NCBI GenBank assembly: GCA_018676385.1
Contig: JABHEX010000200.1
Span: forward strand, 1 to 5,796
Direction of reading: 5' to 3'
Source of the DNA: Akkermansiaceae bacterium
Lineage (GTDB): Bacteria; Verrucomicrobiota; Verrucomicrobiia; Verrucomicrobiales; Akkermansiaceae
DNA length: 5,796 bases
Below are positions 5,242 through 5,796 of this stretch, one piece after another; position 1 is the first letter of the stretch; each line of letters starts with the position of its first letter. The notes beneath the pieces are model-generated. The model saw nothing but the letters and a program-made list of their open reading frames with translations. It had not been told where the DNA came from and made no database searches. Both the position numbers and the translations under genes were made by a program.

Positions 5242-5257
5242 CCCGTTGAGATACGGG
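5242..5257. other. Hairpin in the glpT-regulator intergenic region
   Basis: CCCGT-TGAGAT-ACGGG is a 5-bp stem with a 6-nt loop, 33 nt beyond the transporter stop. On the minus strand it is not followed by a T run, so it is at best a weak terminator or an mRNA 3' stabiliser. It could equally be a binding site for the adjacent regulator. Confidence 0.25.
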
Positions 5258-5290
5258 TTGTTTCATCGGCTTCTGGATCTTTGGGCGGTG

Positions 5291-5796
5291 TCAGGCGCGC
5301 GGCTTCATCTTCCAGGTAAACGCCAAAAGGATCATCGCCGCGAACGTGCAGACGAGGATCGTGCAAAGCACAATTTTCCATGCCGTGTCGATACCGTAGA
5401 CCTCCTGGTAATGCGTAAGCATGGCTCCAAAGCCCTTGGCCTGGACCGTTCGTCCGATATAACCAAAAAGGCCAATAAAACCTGCCGCAACTCCGATCGC
5501 TTTTTTAGAACTCAGATCAAGAGCGATGATGACGATAAAATTAATCACCGGGTAGATAAAACAGCCGATCAGAGCAAGCATGAGCATATCCAGCCAGAGG
5601 TAACCCGCAGGCGTCATCAGGATGGCGGTGAAGGCTAACAGAATTGGCACCATGCAGAGAACGGCCACCATGCCGCGCCGCCCGCCGATCTTATCGGAGA
5701 GCCAACCCAGAAGGATGGTCGATGGGATCCCGCCAAACTCGATAGCCAGAATGGCAATGCCACCGCCCGCCAGAGTAGCACCCTTGACTTCACGCA
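5291..5796 (-). CDS. glpT: GlpT-type organophosphate:phosphate antiporter (MFS), C-terminal 167 residues
   Basis: The C-terminal part of an inner-membrane major facilitator transporter; the start lies beyond the right edge. OPA-family members such as GlpT import glycerol-3-phosphate in exchange for inorganic phosphate. Evidence: the cytoplasmic-loop motif EFGGIPSTILLGWLSDKIGG, the strongly family-typical AAGFIGLFGYIG (about visible residues 103-114), and five hydrophobic segments, the last being WKIVLCTILVCTFAAMILLA before the short basic tail WKMKPRA. A GlpT/UhpT family member is secure. Glycerol-3-phosphate as the substrate is inferred from overall resemblance to GlpT and from the GDPD genes nearby; a hexose-phosphate or phosphoglycerate substrate cannot be excluded. 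The final 25 codons are duplicated as a degenerate copy at 796-875. The regulator gene follows 135 bp downstream, so the two may be co-transcribed. Confidence 0.88.
   Translation of the reverse strand, partial: REVKGATLAGGGIAILAIEFGGIPSTILLGWLSDKIGGRRGMVAVLCMVPILLAFTAILMTPAGYLWLDMLMLALIGCFIYPVINFIVIIALDLSSKKAIGVAAGFIGLFGYIGRTVQAKGFGAMLTHYQEVYGIDTAWKIVLCTILVCTFAAMILLAFTWKMKPRA

Overview
The window most likely comes from a Verrucomicrobia-type bacterium. The main evidence is a small secreted LamG-fold protein ending in a classic VPEP / hydrophobic helix / RRRK PEP-CTERM sorting tail, plus a long modular secreted enzyme with a jelly-roll domain, two Ig-like domains and a short beta-rich linker of a style common in that phylum. 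Starts mostly lack a Shine-Dalgarno sequence. The phylum is an inference from protein style, not from a marker gene.

Every supported gene lies on the minus strand, so transcription runs from high to low coordinates. In that order they are: the 3' part of a GlpT-type organophosphate:phosphate antiporter entering from the right edge (5796-5291); an XRE-family regulator with a cupin sensor domain (5155-4574); a decayed 5' fragment of a secreted glycerophosphodiester phosphodiesterase, GDPD (4512-4341); a LamG PEP-CTERM protein (4111-3359); an intact 780-residue secreted LamG / Ig-like / Ig-like / GDPD protein (3219-877); an 80-bp degenerate copy of the 3' end of the glpT-like gene starting 1 nt beyond the GDPD stop (875-796); a 650-bp stretch without a convincing gene but with a repeated leader and a foldable ~100-nt element; and the first 47 codons of a secreted protein that leaves the left edge (141-1).

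Functionally, the secreted GDPD would cut glycerophosphodiesters (deacylated phospholipids, or teichoic-acid-like polymers) outside the cytoplasm into glycerol-3-phosphate and an alcohol. The GlpT-type antiporter would import glycerol-3-phosphate in exchange for phosphate. The XRE-cupin protein next to the transporter is a plausible small-molecule-responsive regulator of the locus. The PEP-CTERM protein has a LamG domain closely similar to the one on the enzyme.

The most unusual content is evidence of rearrangement: (1) an 80-bp direct repeat of the glpT 3' end at both ends of a 4.4-kb segment, identical over 25 bp at the inner edge and with mostly synonymous changes elsewhere; (2) the remains of a second secreted GDPD just after the regulator; (3) a 48-bp leader shared between the PEP-CTERM gene and the left intergenic region; (4) a 12-bp perfect inverted repeat enclosing several small hairpins just upstream of the left gene. 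No RNA gene, CRISPR array, transposase or integrase was seen.
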